Below are positions 8,961 to 19,707 of a DNA stretch of 64,000 nt, one piece after another. Every line of letters starts with the position of its first letter. The stretch's first letter is position 1. The notes below the pieces were generated by a model. It did not search any database. It saw only the letters and a list, made by a program, of their open reading frames with translations, and was not told where the DNA came from. The translations under genes were made by a program, and so were the position numbers. The stretch is from a bacterium (GTDB taxonomy: Bacteria; Electryoneota; Electryoneia; Electryoneales; Electryoneaceae), in contig JAHLLH010000013.1 in assembly GCA_020444265.1 (NCBI GenBank), positions 1 through 64,000 on the forward strand, written 5' to 3'.

Positions 8961-8989
8961 TTGACACCTTCACACCGCTGGTGTAAACT
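8961..8989 (+). promoter_or_regulatory. Sigma70-type promoter before the cytochrome c biogenesis genes
   Basis: TTGACA at 8961-8966 and TAAACT at 8984-8989 are separated by 17 bp, about 70 bp ahead of the resB start. This is one of the best promoter matches in the window. Confidence 0.6.
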
Positions 8990-9061
8990 GACCCAAATGT
9001 TAGGGCCGACAAACACAGCAGTAGCGGCCCGGGTCGCGACCCTTTGCACGGATAGAGCGCC

Positions 9062-9853
9062 ATGACCTTCAGTCAGCGAGCATGGGAGTTTATTACCTCC
9101 CTAAAGCTCACCATCTTTCTGCTCGCCGGTATCGGCATCCTGCTGATCGCCGGAACCATCTATGAGACCAAGTATGGCAGCCAGGCGGCCCTCGCGGTGA
9201 TCTACCGCAGTCCGCTGATGGATGGTTTAATCTTCCTGCTCGGCATCAACCAGATCACCTGTACGATTAAACGGTACCCGTACAAAATGCACCAGATCGG
9301 TTGGCTGCTCACCCACCTCGGTGTGCTGGTCATCCTGGTCGGGGCGATCTACGGCCGCCGTGGCGAACTCGAGGGCAACATCATCCTCCAGGAAGGCCAG
9401 AGCACAGATCATTTTGTCATGCAGATCGAAGAGAACGGCGAGGAGAAGCTGTACGAGGTTCCCCTCGGCTTTACCGTCACCCTCGAAGATTTTGAGGTGG
9501 ACACCTACCCCGGCACATCGATGGCCAGCGAGTACCGTTCCCAAGTAGTCGCCCATGACCTGAAACGGGATTTCACAATCCAGCATACGGTTCGTGTCAA
9601 CTACCCGTTGATGTACCGTGGCTTCGTCATCGCCCAGCAGAGTTACCAACCCGCTGCGCCGGTGATGGGAACCCCAGCCACCTCGATCTTTTCAGTATTG
9701 AAGAATCCGGGCACTCCGGTCATTTTCACCGGCTTCATCATCATTTCCGGTGGCATTTTCATCATCGTCTTCTTCAAGCCCTGGCTGATGGACAGGTTTT
9801 CACCCGCCAAGCGACGGAAGAAAAAGAAAAATACGGCCGCGCAGCCAGCTTGA
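9062..9853 (+). CDS. resB: ResB-like cytochrome c biogenesis protein
   Basis: A 263-residue membrane protein of the ResB/Ccs1 family, which with CcsA forms the system II haem delivery and attachment machine at the outer face of the inner membrane. It shows three helices near the N-terminus (the first starts SLKLTIFLLAGIGILLIAG), the Q-I-G-W-x-L-T-H-x-G motif with the haem-binding histidine, and a periplasmic beta domain with a fourth helix at about residues 218-240. It is shorter than full-length ResB (usually over 400 residues). The lysine-rich tail is cytoplasmic. Its stop lies 27 bp before the ccsA start, so the two form an operon. Confidence 0.85.
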   Translation: MTFSQRAWEFITSLKLTIFLLAGIGILLIAGTIYETKYGSQAALAVIYRSPLMDGLIFLLGINQITCTIKRYPYKMHQIGWLLTHLGVLVILVGAIYGRRGELEGNIILQEGQSTDHFVMQIEENGEEKLYEVPLGFTVTLEDFEVDTYPGTSMASEYRSQVVAHDLKRDFTIQHTVRVNYPLMYRGFVIAQQSYQPAAPVMGTPATSIFSVLKNPGTPVIFTGFIIISGGIFIIVFFKPWLMDRFSPAKRRKKKKNTAAQPA

Positions 9854-9880
9854 ATGAATTGCTCCTCATTGAGGTCCATG

Positions 9881-11551
9881 ATGACTAGACGTTTCCTGAT
9901 CCTGATCATACTTCTGATTGCCGCGGCCACCCTCCTGACCCCGGCTACGTCGGACGCCTCCCAAATGCCCAAGGAAGCTATCGCGGCGATGGGCAAGGTG
10001 CCGATTCAAAGTGGTGGACGAGTACGCCCATTCGACAGCTTTTCACGTGACGTGGTCCGTGAGATTACCGGCAAGAAACAATGGGACAAAGAAAATCCTG
10101 TCGCCACGGTGATGCGTTGGATGGCCCAGCCAAACGACGCCTACGCTGAGAAAAACCTGCCAGTTCCGTTCGATCCGCTCCGCACAGCCCTTGGATTAGA
10201 GGGTGGACCGAAGAGCTATTTCTCGATGCAGGAGCTGCTCGCCAACCCCAATCTCCGTCCCATTGCAGAAGAAGCGCAGACCGCCAGTCAGGAAGACAAA
10301 GACCTGACCGTGATCCAGAATAAAGTTCTCGAGTTGATGAATCGTTTGTCCCTGCTACAGGGGCTTTTCACGCACCAGAGCCTGACCATCCTGCCGGGGA
10401 GCGAAGAGACTCGCGGCGGCTGGCTGCCTCCACATGCCCTCGAGAACGACAGCAGCTCCTCAGCGTTTAACGTGGCCGTCGCTTACACCGGGCTTTTCCA
10501 GTCGTACAGAAATGGTGATTGGAACATCTTTCTCACTTCCGCCAATCGCCTCACAAAAGATTTACAGGCTTGGCACGGGGACGAGATCAACGCAAACAAG
10601 TTAACGGTTGAGTACTATTACCGGAACATTGACCCCTGGTTGATCGCACGCAGTCTCTACCTGCTGGTCCTCGTCTTCCTGCTTGTCGGAGTGTTGACCA
10701 AACCTGGCTTGATGGAGAAGATGGGACGAGGCAGTTTGATCGCCGGATTCATCTTCCACACAGCGGCGTTGCTGATCCGTTGGTATATCGGGGGAAGGGC
10801 GCCGTGGTCAAATATGTACGAGTCGATTGTGACCATCACCTGGGGTGTAGTCCTCTTCGCGATGATCCCTTACAAGGGTTTCGGGAAGAAAGTCATCCTG
10901 CCCGCTGCGGCGCTGATAGGTTTCGGCAGCTTGACCATCGCCAGCCACAGCAGTCTCAACCCGGCGATCAACCCGCTCGTACCGGCGCTGCAGAGCTATT
11001 GGCTGAACATCCACGTGATCGTCATCCTGATGGGCTATGCAGCCGTCGCCCTCGCAACCGGTGCCGGACATGCCTGGATCATCTACGATGTCCGTAACCC
11101 GGAGAATCGTTCTGCGCTTGCTGGGATTCACAATGCCCTCTATCGTCTCGTCCAGTTTGCCGTCCTCTTCCTGATCGTCGGCATCCTGCTCGGATCTGTC
11201 TGGGCTCATACCGCATGGGGACGTTACTGGGGATGGGACCCGAAAGAAACCTGGGCATTGCTGCTCTGGTTCTACTACCTCGGCCTGATTCACGCTGGGT
11301 ATGCTGGCTGGATGCAACAGCGTGGCATGGCCATCGCATCGGTGATCGGCTTCCAGTTGCTGATTATGACCTACTACGGCGTCAACTACTACCTGGCAGG
11401 GCTGCACAGCTATGCCTCCGGGGAATCCGTTGCCGTTCCGCCCCTGATGATCGGCTTTTTCCTGCTCGAGATGGGCTTTGTCGCCTGGTACTGGTGGTAC
11501 TCGAAGCGACGTGACCGTCTCCACCTTGCCAGCGCAAGCCAGGCAGTATGA
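9881..11551 (+). CDS. ccsA: CcsA-type cytochrome c assembly protein with N-terminal periplasmic domain
   Basis: A 556-residue protein. After a signal-anchor, residues about 25-245 form a periplasmic region (VPIQSGGRVRPFDSFSR...). The C-terminal half has about eight helices of the CcmC/CcmF/CcsA haem-handling family, including the tryptophan-rich WWD motif WGRYWGWDPKETWA and flanking histidines (WAHTAWG; GLIHAGYAGW). The periplasmic segment probably replaces the part missing from the short ResB upstream, a split arrangement known from Bacteroidetes-type CcsBA systems. ATG 9881 is six bases after GAGG; ATG 9878 is possible. A strong terminator follows. Confidence 0.85.
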   Translation: MTRRFLILIILLIAAATLLTPATSDASQMPKEAIAAMGKVPIQSGGRVRPFDSFSRDVVREITGKKQWDKENPVATVMRWMAQPNDAYAEKNLPVPFDPLRTALGLEGGPKSYFSMQELLANPNLRPIAEEAQTASQEDKDLTVIQNKVLELMNRLSLLQGLFTHQSLTILPGSEETRGGWLPPHALENDSSSSAFNVAVAYTGLFQSYRNGDWNIFLTSANRLTKDLQAWHGDEINANKLTVEYYYRNIDPWLIARSLYLLVLVFLLVGVLTKPGLMEKMGRGSLIAGFIFHTAALLIRWYIGGRAPWSNMYESIVTITWGVVLFAMIPYKGFGKKVILPAAALIGFGSLTIASHSSLNPAINPLVPALQSYWLNIHVIVILMGYAAVALATGAGHAWIIYDVRNPENRSALAGIHNALYRLVQFAVLFLIVGILLGSVWAHTAWGRYWGWDPKETWALLLWFYYLGLIHAGYAGWMQQRGMAIASVIGFQLLIMTYYGVNYYLAGLHSYASGESVAVPPLMIGFFLLEMGFVAWYWWYSKRRDRLHLASASQAV

Positions 11552-11571
11552 AAAACCCTGATTCGACTACC

Positions 11572-11609
11572 AAACATGGCCCGGGACCTCCATCCCGGGC
11601 CATGTTTTT
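11572..11609 (+). terminator. Intrinsic terminator after ccsA
   Basis: A perfect 15-bp stem (11572-11586 with 11593-11607) with a 6-nt loop, ending in TTTTT. Its GC core is GGCCCGGGA/TCCCGGGCC, a motif shared with several other terminators in this window. Confidence 0.9.
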
Positions 11610-12123
11610 CACACCATGCTACGCCCAGCCAGCGCAAGCCAATATGTCCTCGACACCCCCTGCGCAATCACCTACTCCCCGCCGACACAGTTGGCAACAA
11701 CATCATAAGCAGTCCACCCTCATCCATCGAAGTCATTCTCTTGATGATTGTATGTACAAACAAATATCAAGCCGCCACCCCGGGAACAGATCAAGCAAAT
11801 GATGTCAATTTCCAAGTGATGGAAGAGTAGAAGGTATCGGCGACCGGCTGAAGAGGGGTTCGGACGTGTCGCCTGATCAACGTCAGATAACGTGGTAATC
11901 CATAATCAGATGTTCGGCTCTACCTTTCAGCCCATGCCCCTGAGAGCCTGTGAATTCAGAATTAAACACGAAAAACGGATAGATTCAGCACTCCTGATAT
12001 GATCATCTTGTCAGTTCTTGGTATTCAAAGTCTGTACTTACAACCACTTCCTTGATGATTCCTTTGTGCCCCGCGAGACGGTGTACCGTGGCCAAAGCGT
12101 TCGCTGTGCATCCAGCTTGACCC
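11610..12123. other. Gene-poor interval
   Basis: No convincing gene is seen. Short open frames here lack ribosome-binding sites and family resemblance. A 14-bp sequence, GCCAGCGCAAGCCA, at the end of ccsA (11528-11541) is repeated exactly 100 bp later at 11628-11641. Confidence 0.5.
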
Positions 12124-12153
12124 TTGACTCAAGTTTCAGGGTCTCTGTATACT
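12124..12153 (+). promoter_or_regulatory. Sigma70-type promoter
   Basis: TTGACT at 12124-12129 and TATACT at 12148-12153 with an 18-bp spacer. It would give a leader of about 120 nt for the small anchored protein at 12283. Confidence 0.55.
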
Positions 12154-12282
12154 ATCCTCTTGAATGGGGAATGCTAACCTTAGCGTTTCTGATTGCTTAG
12201 CCCGACCACCAGCTCATCGGCCCGAAATACCCCTGAATGCAGGGCCGGGACCGTTGGCGAGGCAAATGGGGAGAGAGTACTC

Positions 12283-12678
12283 ATGAGCATGTCCACGTTG
12301 ATCCTGATCAGCGTCATTATCGCGGTGATCCTGTTGTTTTTCGCTTACCGTCAGACAATCGGTGCGAAGATGATTCGGGTACGCCTCGCCAATGAGGATC
12401 TCGAGACAATCCTGATGAAGCGTGTCGTCCTTGAGGGATACCAGCCAACTGCAGAGGGGCTGACTCGTATCATCAGCGGAAAAGCACGCGAGTACAACCT
12501 GAAGCGCAACGATATGATGAGCGAATCGCAGCTGCTCGATGTGATCTTCACCAAGGTCATCGAAAGCGACCTCATCACTCAAGAGCTTCGTAGCGATCTG
12601 ATCAAGCGACTCAGCCCTATGCTGAAGATCATCGAAGCCGACCAGGTCAAGGAAGTCAGTCTCGGATCCAAAGGCTGA
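12283..12678 (+). CDS. Small membrane-anchored protein, function unknown
   Basis: A 131-residue protein with one N-terminal helix (about residues 5-23) and a soluble, charged, mainly helical remainder: NEDLETILMKRVVLEGYQP, then KRNDMMSESQLLDVIFTKV. It has no signal-peptidase site, so the soluble part probably stays cytoplasmic. ATG 12283 follows GGAGAG. It has its own promoter candidate and terminator, so it is probably a single-gene unit. I do not recognise a family. Confidence 0.65.
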   Translation: MSMSTLILISVIIAVILLFFAYRQTIGAKMIRVRLANEDLETILMKRVVLEGYQPTAEGLTRIISGKAREYNLKRNDMMSESQLLDVIFTKVIESDLITQELRSDLIKRLSPMLKIIEADQVKEVSLGSKG

Positions 12679-12698
12679 TCAGACTGTATTGAAAACGA

Positions 12699-12736
12699 AC
12701 CGCGTCATCCCGTAAGGTATGACGCGGTCTTTTATT
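12699..12736 (+). terminator. Intrinsic terminator between convergent genes
   Basis: A perfect 10-bp stem ACCGCGTCAT (12699-12708) with 12719-12728, followed by CTTTTATTTT. It ends transcription from 12283 and could also act on the opposite-strand kinase transcript. Confidence 0.85.
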
Positions 12737-12754
12737 TTCAATCGATTCCTACAG

Positions 12755-15700
12755 TTACTTGTCCAATTCCTCGCGAATCCGTCTGGCCAGATCTTCCGTT
12801 CGGAAAGGTTTAACGAGTAATTGATACCCTCTGTTCAGCAGGCCACGATCTTCAATGTAACTCGCAGTATACCCGGACATAAACATGATATTTGTCCCGG
12901 GCCAGATGTCTAACATCTTTTCCGCCAACTCTGGCCCGTTCAGCTTGGGCATGATGACATCTGTCAACATCAGGTGGACAGGTCGATCCAGGACACGAAT
13001 CAGCTCAAGTGCTTCCTCGCCATTGCTTGCTTCATAAACCGTATAGCCACGCCGTCTCAGCACGGCAGTCGCCAGCGAGCGGACTGAATCCTCATCTTCC
13101 ACCACCAGGATACGTTCGCTACCGCCCCCAACCTTGCCAGCGGTACTCACTGCATCGAGGTTCTTCAAGGCTTTCACTTCACGAGGGAGGAGAATGAAAA
13201 AGGTTGAACCTTCCCCCTCGGCAGACTCCAGCTTCAGGTAGCCATCACTCTGGGTGATGATGCCATAAACTGTCGCTAGTCCAAGACCGGTGCCGCGTCC
13301 CTTTTCCTTCGTTGTGAAGAAAGGCTCGAATATTCGTTCCTGCATCTCAGGCGGGATACCTGTTCCGGTGTCCTTGATATCGAGTTCAACATACTCACCA
13401 GGCGGGATGCCTTTCTCCGACGTTTCGAGGATCGTCCGGTTCCGTGTGTGAATGGTCAACCAGCCACCCCCGGGCATGGCATCACGTGCGTTGACTGCCA
13501 GGTTGATAATGACCTGTTCAATCTGACCGGGATCGGCATGAACCGACCAGAGTTCATCCGCCAAGTCGACTTCTAGACGAATATCTTCCCCGATAAGTCG
13601 TTTCAGCATGGTGATTCGATCGAGGACCACCGAATTCAGGTTGAGCAGCCTGGGCTGCAGGGTCTGTTTGCGACTGAAGGCGAGCAACTGCCGTGTCAAC
13701 TCCGCCGCACTCCTGGTTGCTTTCTCGATTTCATTCAGATTGTCCATCATTTCCGGGTTGTCACGGCTGTCGAACTGTGCAAGCTCCGTGTATCCGGTAA
13801 TCGCGGTCAGCAGATTATTGAAATCGTGTGCCACTCCACCCGCAAGCATGCCGATCGCTTCCATTCTCTGCGATTGGTTCAATCGCTCTTCCAGATCCTT
13901 GCGCTCGCTGATGTCTTGGCCAATCGCGGTCATCCCAACCGTTTCACCTTTTGCATCTTGGGTAAGACTGATGGTAAAGCCATACCAGTGGACGTCTCCA
14001 TCTTTTGAAACCAGACGACATTGCAGGGTGGACGTTTTTTTGCTCGCCTGCATCTGATTACGGATAATTTCTGATACTGCCTGCCGATCCTCAGGGAAGA
14101 GAATCCGGAGATAGTGCTTCCCGACAATCTCATCTGGATCATATCCGAGGATATTGAGTACGGATGGATTAACATAGGTAATGATCGCATTTTTGTTTGC
14201 CTGCACGATCAGGGTGCGCGTGCTCTGAACCACCTGACTAAGCCTCGACCGCTCAGAAGCAACTTCACCGCGAAGTTGCCTTGCAAGACTCCGACTGATC
14301 AGGTAACGATGGATCAAAAGGAAGACACCGAAGAGGGCGGCAAGCCCTAGAAATCGGAACCACAAACGATCAACAATTGGGGGTAAAATGGTTATCGGAC
14401 TAGTGCTACTTACGGGTCCCCAGTCGTTGTTCCGATGTCGAGCCTGAATTTCAATTTGATACGTGCCAGGTGAAAGATTTATAAAGGGTATATCGTGAGC
14501 GAGTGTTCGAACCTCAACAGGATCTCTCTGACCAGATCGATGTAAGAAATATCGAAACTCGATCTGTTCCTCATGAACAAACGAAATAGCCTGGTAGTGT
14601 AGAATAAAATCATTATGGTCAGGTTCCAGTTTTATTGGTGTACCTACGTCATACATAACGCCGGCAACTTCTATTCCCTGTATGGTAACTGTGAGTGCGG
14701 GATACTGGCTACGATCATACCGGGACTCGTAGATCGTCAATCCTCGAGATGTGCCAAACCAGATACGTCCCCGTGGCCCAAATGCAGCAGAATTGCGGTT
14801 TAACTCATTGCCCGACAGGCCTTCATCGATGGTATAGTGGCGTAAATCTTTGCCACTCGTTTTGAACAATCCCAGGTCTGTACCGATCCAGAGCTGATCT
14901 CCATCAATAAAGAAAAGGTAAACCGGACGGTCAATCGTATGTCCTGCAATGGTGACGGGTTCTATACCATGTGTGGTGACACGAACCAGACCAGCGGTTG
15001 TACCCGCATACATTTCTCCCCACGGAGTACGAATGATATTGAATACGTTCCGATAACCAAAATTGTCGTCCCAGGGAAGTGGTGTAGTCTTCTTCCCATC
15101 CCACTTGAACACGCCACGTTGGGCAACGCAGAGATAGACATTATCCTCATCAGGTGGGCTGTAAATCACACGAACATAGGCATGGCCAATGTCATCAAGA
15201 AGCTCAAATGTCTCCGAGACCGGGTCAAATTTGGTCAGTCCATTCTTCGTCCCGGTCAGGATTGTTCCGTCTTCTTTCAGGTAGACCGAGTATACCCCCA
15301 GGTAGTCATCAGGTGGTGCGTATCGCTTATACCGACCATCGTACTCCATTTTCAGCAAGCCGTGTTGGCCGGTCGCAATCCATACACATCGACGGGTTTC
15401 GTCAACAGCCATATCCAAGGCCCGAGCCTGACTACCCGGGTAACCTCCACCATTATTGCGAAACGGAGCATGTTGAATGGTTCCCTTTCGCCAGATACTG
15501 ATTCCGGCTAGATGACCAAGCATCATACCACCGTCCGGTAAGGCGGCAATAGCGGATACTTCATCTGTATACAGTCCGTTTACTGCATAATAATTTTCAA
15601 ACCAGAAACCCTGAATTTTTGTCGCACCCCGGTAACTGGCGATCCAGAGATTCTTCTCCCGGTCCAGCAGAAGGTCATACGCACCTTCTGTTGGAAGTCC

Positions 15701-16678
15701 GCTTGTAACTCCCATTTTACGCCAATCACCGTCGGCGGAAATATGGATCAGTTGAATATACGTCCCAGCCAAAACACCACCAGCGCCGTCCGGGGCCATC
15801 GCAATCCGCGCGCTCGGATCTCCAAATGCGAACCGGTTATAGGATGCCAGGACGGTAACCTCACCATCTTCCAGGTACCCAACCTTGTCCCTGCTGGAAA
15901 ACCAAATCCTGTCTCGTGTAGCACCGTATGAATCCGGGATCTCCTCTACATAGAGTCCTCGCAAACCGGGAATATTCAGTGCGTGAACATCGGCGGGAAG
16001 TGGCACCTCCTCATGTCTGTCAAAAGCATGCAGCCCATCGACGGCTCCTGCGAGGAACAACCCCTTATAGGCCACCATGGATGTAATTACGCGATGTCCG
16101 CCATGAATATAATCTGGACGGCGTACCTCACCATCGATATAGAAATAGAGTGTGTCAACATAAACAGCAGCCACATCACTTTGAGAACCCTGTGAAGCGA
16201 CTGCAGCGATATCGATCCGACGAGGATTCAAAACCCGTTCCGAAAAACGAGTTTTATACTCAAATCTTTTCCCTTCATATTTATAGAGTCGCCCAAATTC
16301 ATTCAGCGCATAGATAGCACCTAGATCGTCAACCAGCAGCCGGCTGATCGAAACATTCGCTGTCTCATCTTGCGGGACATAAGTATCCCAATTGTAGCCA
16401 TCATAGCTGACAATCCCACGTCGTGTCGCAAACCAGATTTTCCCGTCCTGGGTTTGTTTCACAGCGTATAATTCGGAACTGGGTAGTCCTTGCTTTTCGG
16501 TATAAACCTTTACGGTACCGTAGATTCCTGCGTATGTAGGAGCAGTAAGCATCAGTAATAACAAGGACATCAAAAGGAAGGCGAAAGCAAAGTTCATCTG
16601 TTGTGAGGGCGCACGGTTATCTGGACCGCAAATCTTGCGATTGCGAGCTCGTGCGAATGGAAGCTGTAGGGACATCAT
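12755..16678 (-). CDS. Hybrid sensor histidine kinase with propeller, PAS and receiver domains
   Basis: A 1307-residue membrane sensor. Order: signal anchor; two-component-regulator propeller repeats (about 50-690; repeated units such as [33 protein letters not shown]); Y_Y_Y domain (about 690-760, ending [12 protein letters not shown]); one membrane helix (about 770-790); PAS domain (about 815-930); HisKA with phospho-acceptor His951 in AHDFNN; HATPase with N-box [21 protein letters not shown] and GTGLGLA; and a C-terminal receiver with phospho-acceptor Asp1240 in [12 protein letters not shown] and Lys in LVKPF. Such proteins sense periplasmic ligands, often glycans. ATG 16675 or 16678 follows AAGGA. 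It is divergent from the permease gene at 16864. Confidence 0.93.
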   Translation of the reverse strand: MMSLQLPFARARNRKICGPDNRAPSQQMNFAFAFLLMSLLLLMLTAPTYAGIYGTVKVYTEKQGLPSSELYAVKQTQDGKIWFATRRGIVSYDGYNWDTYVPQDETANVSISRLLVDDLGAIYALNEFGRLYKYEGKRFEYKTRFSERVLNPRRIDIAAVASQGSQSDVAAVYVDTLYFYIDGEVRRPDYIHGGHRVITSMVAYKGLFLAGAVDGLHAFDRHEEVPLPADVHALNIPGLRGLYVEEIPDSYGATRDRIWFSSRDKVGYLEDGEVTVLASYNRFAFGDPSARIAMAPDGAGGVLAGTYIQLIHISADGDWRKMGVTSGLPTEGAYDLLLDREKNLWIASYRGATKIQGFWFENYYAVNGLYTDEVSAIAALPDGGMMLGHLAGISIWRKGTIQHAPFRNNGGGYPGSQARALDMAVDETRRCVWIATGQHGLLKMEYDGRYKRYAPPDDYLGVYSVYLKEDGTILTGTKNGLTKFDPVSETFELLDDIGHAYVRVIYSPPDEDNVYLCVAQRGVFKWDGKKTTPLPWDDNFGYRNVFNIIRTPWGEMYAGTTAGLVRVTTHGIEPVTIAGHTIDRPVYLFFIDGDQLWIGTDLGLFKTSGKDLRHYTIDEGLSGNELNRNSAAFGPRGRIWFGTSRGLTIYESRYDRSQYPALTVTIQGIEVAGVMYDVGTPIKLEPDHNDFILHYQAISFVHEEQIEFRYFLHRSGQRDPVEVRTLAHDIPFINLSPGTYQIEIQARHRNNDWGPVSSTSPITILPPIVDRLWFRFLGLAALFGVFLLIHRYLISRSLARQLRGEVASERSRLSQVVQSTRTLIVQANKNAIITYVNPSVLNILGYDPDEIVGKHYLRILFPEDRQAVSEIIRNQMQASKKTSTLQCRLVSKDGDVHWYGFTISLTQDAKGETVGMTAIGQDISERKDLEERLNQSQRMEAIGMLAGGVAHDFNNLLTAITGYTELAQFDSRDNPEMMDNLNEIEKATRSAAELTRQLLAFSRKQTLQPRLLNLNSVVLDRITMLKRLIGEDIRLEVDLADELWSVHADPGQIEQVIINLAVNARDAMPGGGWLTIHTRNRTILETSEKGIPPGEYVELDIKDTGTGIPPEMQERIFEPFFTTKEKGRGTGLGLATVYGIITQSDGYLKLESAEGEGSTFFILLPREVKALKNLDAVSTAGKVGGGSERILVVEDEDSVRSLATAVLRRRGYTVYEASNGEEALELIRVLDRPVHLMLTDVIMPKLNGPELAEKMLDIWPGTNIMFMSGYTASYIEDRGLLNRGYQLLVKPFRTEDLARRIREELDK

Positions 16679-16863
16679 CTATTCCTTGAAACATGAGTGG
16701 AACCGCCCCAGTAAGGATCGTATGTCCACGGTCCACCCTACGGTTTAAGGTAAGCCGTCGCTCCACTCTGTCAAAAGTGAGGAGCGCGCTTTGTCAATTT
16801 GGTGTTTGGGCGCGAGAGGAAGTACCTTTTGCTGAGCCGGTTCCTGTTCACAATGAGACGATC

Positions 16864-19248
16864 ATGTGGTTTCGCCATTTGCGGTTGGCCCTGCGTCATC
16901 TGCTCCAGAACAGAACCTTCACCCTGATTAATGTTATTGGCCTGTCGCTCGGGATTGCAGCAACCCTGCTGATCCTCCGCTTTCTCCAACAGCAGCTCTC
17001 CTACGACCACCAGTTTGACCATTCTGACCGGGTCTATCGTGTCTCGACCGACCTCACCATGTCAGGCAGTGAACTCGCCGCAGCGACATCATCCTATAAT
17101 CTCGCCCAGGCGCTGCTGACGGACTTCCCCGAAGTCCACTCCGCTACCCGTATGCTCTTCTCCCAGCAGGTCCTGGTCAACCGCGAGGAGGAGCAATTCC
17201 GCCTGAGCGGAATCGCTATGGCAGACTCAACACTATTTGATGTCTTCAGCTTTCCGCTTTTGCAGGGGGACCCGGAGCGGGTGCTGGCACGTCCCCAGAC
17301 CATCCTCCTGACACAAGATGCTGCATCACGCATCTTTCAGGACGAGGATCCAATTGGCAAAACGATTACCCTGAACAACAACCAGGATTTTGAGGTCACA
17401 GGCCTGCTTGGCGAGGTGCCCTCACCCACCCATTTTCCTGCGATCGAAGGGATTACATCGTTCCATCATATCCCTGTGCCCGCCGAAGTAAATCGCTGGT
17501 TCAGCGTCTCCTACCACACCTACATCCAGCTGGCCGAGGGAGCGAATGCGGACGATCTGCAGGGGAAACTGCCCGAGTTTGTCGAGCGGCACATCGGGGA
17601 GTACATGGACACGTATGGCATGCGGTTCAAGTTCATCCTCGAACCCTTGACCGACATCTGGCTGCACACGGACCGTCTGGCCGAACCCAAACCAACAGGG
17701 GACTTGAGCCAGGTCGTAGCCTTCGCAGCCATTGGTCTGCTGATTCTGGTGATTGCCTCGATCAACTTCATCAACCTTTCGACCGCTCGATCAACAAGAC
17801 GAGCGATCGAAGTGGGTATCCGGAAAAGCCTCGGCGCGCAGAATGGCCAGCTCATCACTCAGTTCTTCAGCGAATCGCTGGTGCTGGCCTTCATCTCGCT
17901 TGTGCTCGCCCTTTTTATGGCGGAGATTTCTGTGCGCTGGTTTAACCGCTTCCTGGTTGATCCAATCTCCATTGATCTACTTAACAATAGCGGCTTTGCA
18001 CTGGGGATACTGCTGCTGTTTGTGGCGGTTGTGCTGCTGGCGGGGACGATTCCAGCTATCGTCTATTCGTCCTTCCGTCCCGCTTTGGTACTGAAAGGAC
18101 AGATGCGTTCCGGGAAAAAGAGCGCCACACTGCGACGTCTCCTGGTCGTCCTTCAGTTCACCATTTCCGTCCTGCTGATTATTGGAACAGCCACCGTTTT
18201 CCGCCAGATGCAACATATGCAGAACCGTCCCCTCGGCTTTGACCGTGACCAGGTGATGGTGTTGCGCATCCCCGATGGCGAGTTTCGTTCCTCACTGGAA
18301 GAAATCAAGGCGGAGCTACTCAAATCTCCCGCCATTCGGTCCGCAGCAGGCGCATCGACGCTGCCGGGACGTGGCTTCCCAAAGCGAATCTTCCTGCCGG
18401 AAGGGTATTCTGACAATGAAGTCACAGAGGCCGGTCTGCTGATTGTTGATCCCCATTTCCTCGAGACGATGGGGATGGAACTGGCGGAAGGACGCTTCTT
18501 TGAAGCTGGTCGTCCCGCCGACTCTACCAACTTCATTCTGAACGAAACCCATGCGCGCAAACTGGGATGGGATCAGCCCGTCGGGAAGCGATTCGATTTT
18601 CCACCTCGAGGCGAATATGGCGGCGAAGTTATCGGAATCGTCAAGGACTTCCACATGTCCTCACTCCACTCCCCCATTGCCCCCCTCGTGCTGCATATGG
18701 GAGCAGGAGCTCCCAACTTCCTCACTATCCGGTTCCTACCCGATCAATTGGATGAAGTACGCAGCTATGTGGGAGACATCTGGGAACGATTCGCGCCCGC
18801 CTGGCCTTTTGAGTTCACCTTCCTCGATGAGGATTTTGATCGAGCGTATCGAGGGGATCGTCAATTCGGCCAACTCTTTGGTGCATTCACGTTTCTGGCG
18901 ATCCTGATCGCCTGCCTCGGGCTATTCGGCCTGGCGGCGTTTATTGCGGAACAGCGGACGCGTGAAATCGGCATCCGGAAGGTGCTCGGCGCATCGACTC
19001 CTTCCCTTGTCCGGCTGTTAACACGTGACCTGCTGCGCTGGGTGGCGATCTCCAACCTGGTAGCCGTCCCAATCGCGCTCTTTGCCATCCCTAAATACCT
19101 GGCCCAGTTTGCCTACCCGGTCCCCGGATCGGTGTTGCCTTACGTGCTGGCCCTGGTCGCATCGCTTGCCATCGCACTGTTGACAGTTGGCGGGCATGCT
19201 CTGCATGCGGCGAAGAGCGATCCTGTTCATGTTCTCCGTAGTGAATAG
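16864..19248 (+). CDS. MacB/FtsX-type ABC transporter permease
   Basis: A 794-residue protein with two tandem units, each a MacB-like periplasmic domain plus an FtsX-type membrane core. The first helix is in LINVIGLSLGIAATLLILRF; the C-terminal permease core contains IACLGLFGLAAF and REIGIRKVLGAS. This two-unit layout is typical of Bacteroidetes-type permeases for lipoprotein, peptide or drug efflux, and of permeases that act as mechanotransmitters. No cognate ATPase or membrane-fusion protein is adjacent, so it is an orphan here. A paralogue lies at 60590-62998. ATG 16864 was chosen because the conserved N-terminus WFRHLRLALR starts there; the 171 bp of open frame upstream show no family match. 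Confidence 0.88.
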   Translation: MWFRHLRLALRHLLQNRTFTLINVIGLSLGIAATLLILRFLQQQLSYDHQFDHSDRVYRVSTDLTMSGSELAAATSSYNLAQALLTDFPEVHSATRMLFSQQVLVNREEEQFRLSGIAMADSTLFDVFSFPLLQGDPERVLARPQTILLTQDAASRIFQDEDPIGKTITLNNNQDFEVTGLLGEVPSPTHFPAIEGITSFHHIPVPAEVNRWFSVSYHTYIQLAEGANADDLQGKLPEFVERHIGEYMDTYGMRFKFILEPLTDIWLHTDRLAEPKPTGDLSQVVAFAAIGLLILVIASINFINLSTARSTRRAIEVGIRKSLGAQNGQLITQFFSESLVLAFISLVLALFMAEISVRWFNRFLVDPISIDLLNNSGFALGILLLFVAVVLLAGTIPAIVYSSFRPALVLKGQMRSGKKSATLRRLLVVLQFTISVLLIIGTATVFRQMQHMQNRPLGFDRDQVMVLRIPDGEFRSSLEEIKAELLKSPAIRSAAGASTLPGRGFPKRIFLPEGYSDNEVTEAGLLIVDPHFLETMGMELAEGRFFEAGRPADSTNFILNETHARKLGWDQPVGKRFDFPPRGEYGGEVIGIVKDFHMSSLHSPIAPLVLHMGAGAPNFLTIRFLPDQLDEVRSYVGDIWERFAPAWPFEFTFLDEDFDRAYRGDRQFGQLFGAFTFLAILIACLGLFGLAAFIAEQRTREIGIRKVLGASTPSLVRLLTRDLLRWVAISNLVAVPIALFAIPKYLAQFAYPVPGSVLPYVLALVASLAIALLTVGGHALHAAKSDPVHVLRSE

Positions 19249-19269
19249 CGAGTGAGTTGATCAACGAAA

Positions 19270-19299
19270 AACGCGGCTGGCCTGATGGCCAGCCGCGTT
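19270..19299 (-). terminator. Terminator of the cold-shock gene
   Basis: A perfect 13-bp stem (19270-19282 with 19287-19299) and a TGAT loop, between convergent genes. Read on the minus strand it is followed by TTTTC, fitting the cold-shock transcript. On the plus strand no T-tract follows. Confidence 0.85.
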
Positions 19300-19326
19300 G
19301 AATTTGCAGCGTAAAGAATGTCAGGC

Positions 19327-19530
19327 TTAAGCGGACAGACGCGTGACGTCACGAGCAGCCGGGCCCTTCTGGCCCTGCTCGATCTCGAACTCAACTTCGT
19401 CGCCTTCCTCGAGCTTACGGAAACCGTTGCCGAGGATTGCACTGTAGTGCACGAACACATCTTTACCACCATCAACTTCGATGAAACCAAAGCCCTTGGT
19501 CTCATTGAACCACTTCACTTTACCTTGCAT
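19327..19530 (-). CDS. Cold-shock domain protein
   Basis: A 67-residue single cold-shock domain of the CspA family, a beta-barrel RNA chaperone. Both RNA-binding motifs are intact: KGFGFIEVD (RNP1) and [10 protein letters not shown] (RNP2). The N-terminus [14 protein letters not shown] is canonical. The gene has an untranslated leader of up to 177 bp on the minus strand and a strong terminator, so it is probably monocistronic. Confidence 0.97.
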   Translation of the reverse strand: MQGKVKWFNETKGFGFIEVDGGKDVFVHYSAILGNGFRKLEEGDEVEFEIEQGQKGPAARDVTRLSA

Positions 19531-19593
19531 CTGTTGCTCACACTTTCTTTTACGAAAATCAACCGGCCATCTGTATTCCGGTTTCCTGACTGA

Positions 19594-19622
19594 AATGTAC
19601 GATTGCCTTTTTCGGGAACCAA
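19594..19622 (-). promoter_or_regulatory. Possible promoter of the cold-shock gene
   Basis: On the minus strand, TTGGTT (complement of 19617-19622) and TACATT (complement of 19594-19599) are 17 bp apart. This would give a leader of roughly 55-60 nt. The match is modest. Confidence 0.35.
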
Positions 19623-19707
19623 TACGGAGTTTCAGCGCTGTCTCCAGCTTCGAGACAATTGGCTATCTCTACGTCCTGCCCGACATTGAGGTGTCGGGGC
19701 AGAAAGT

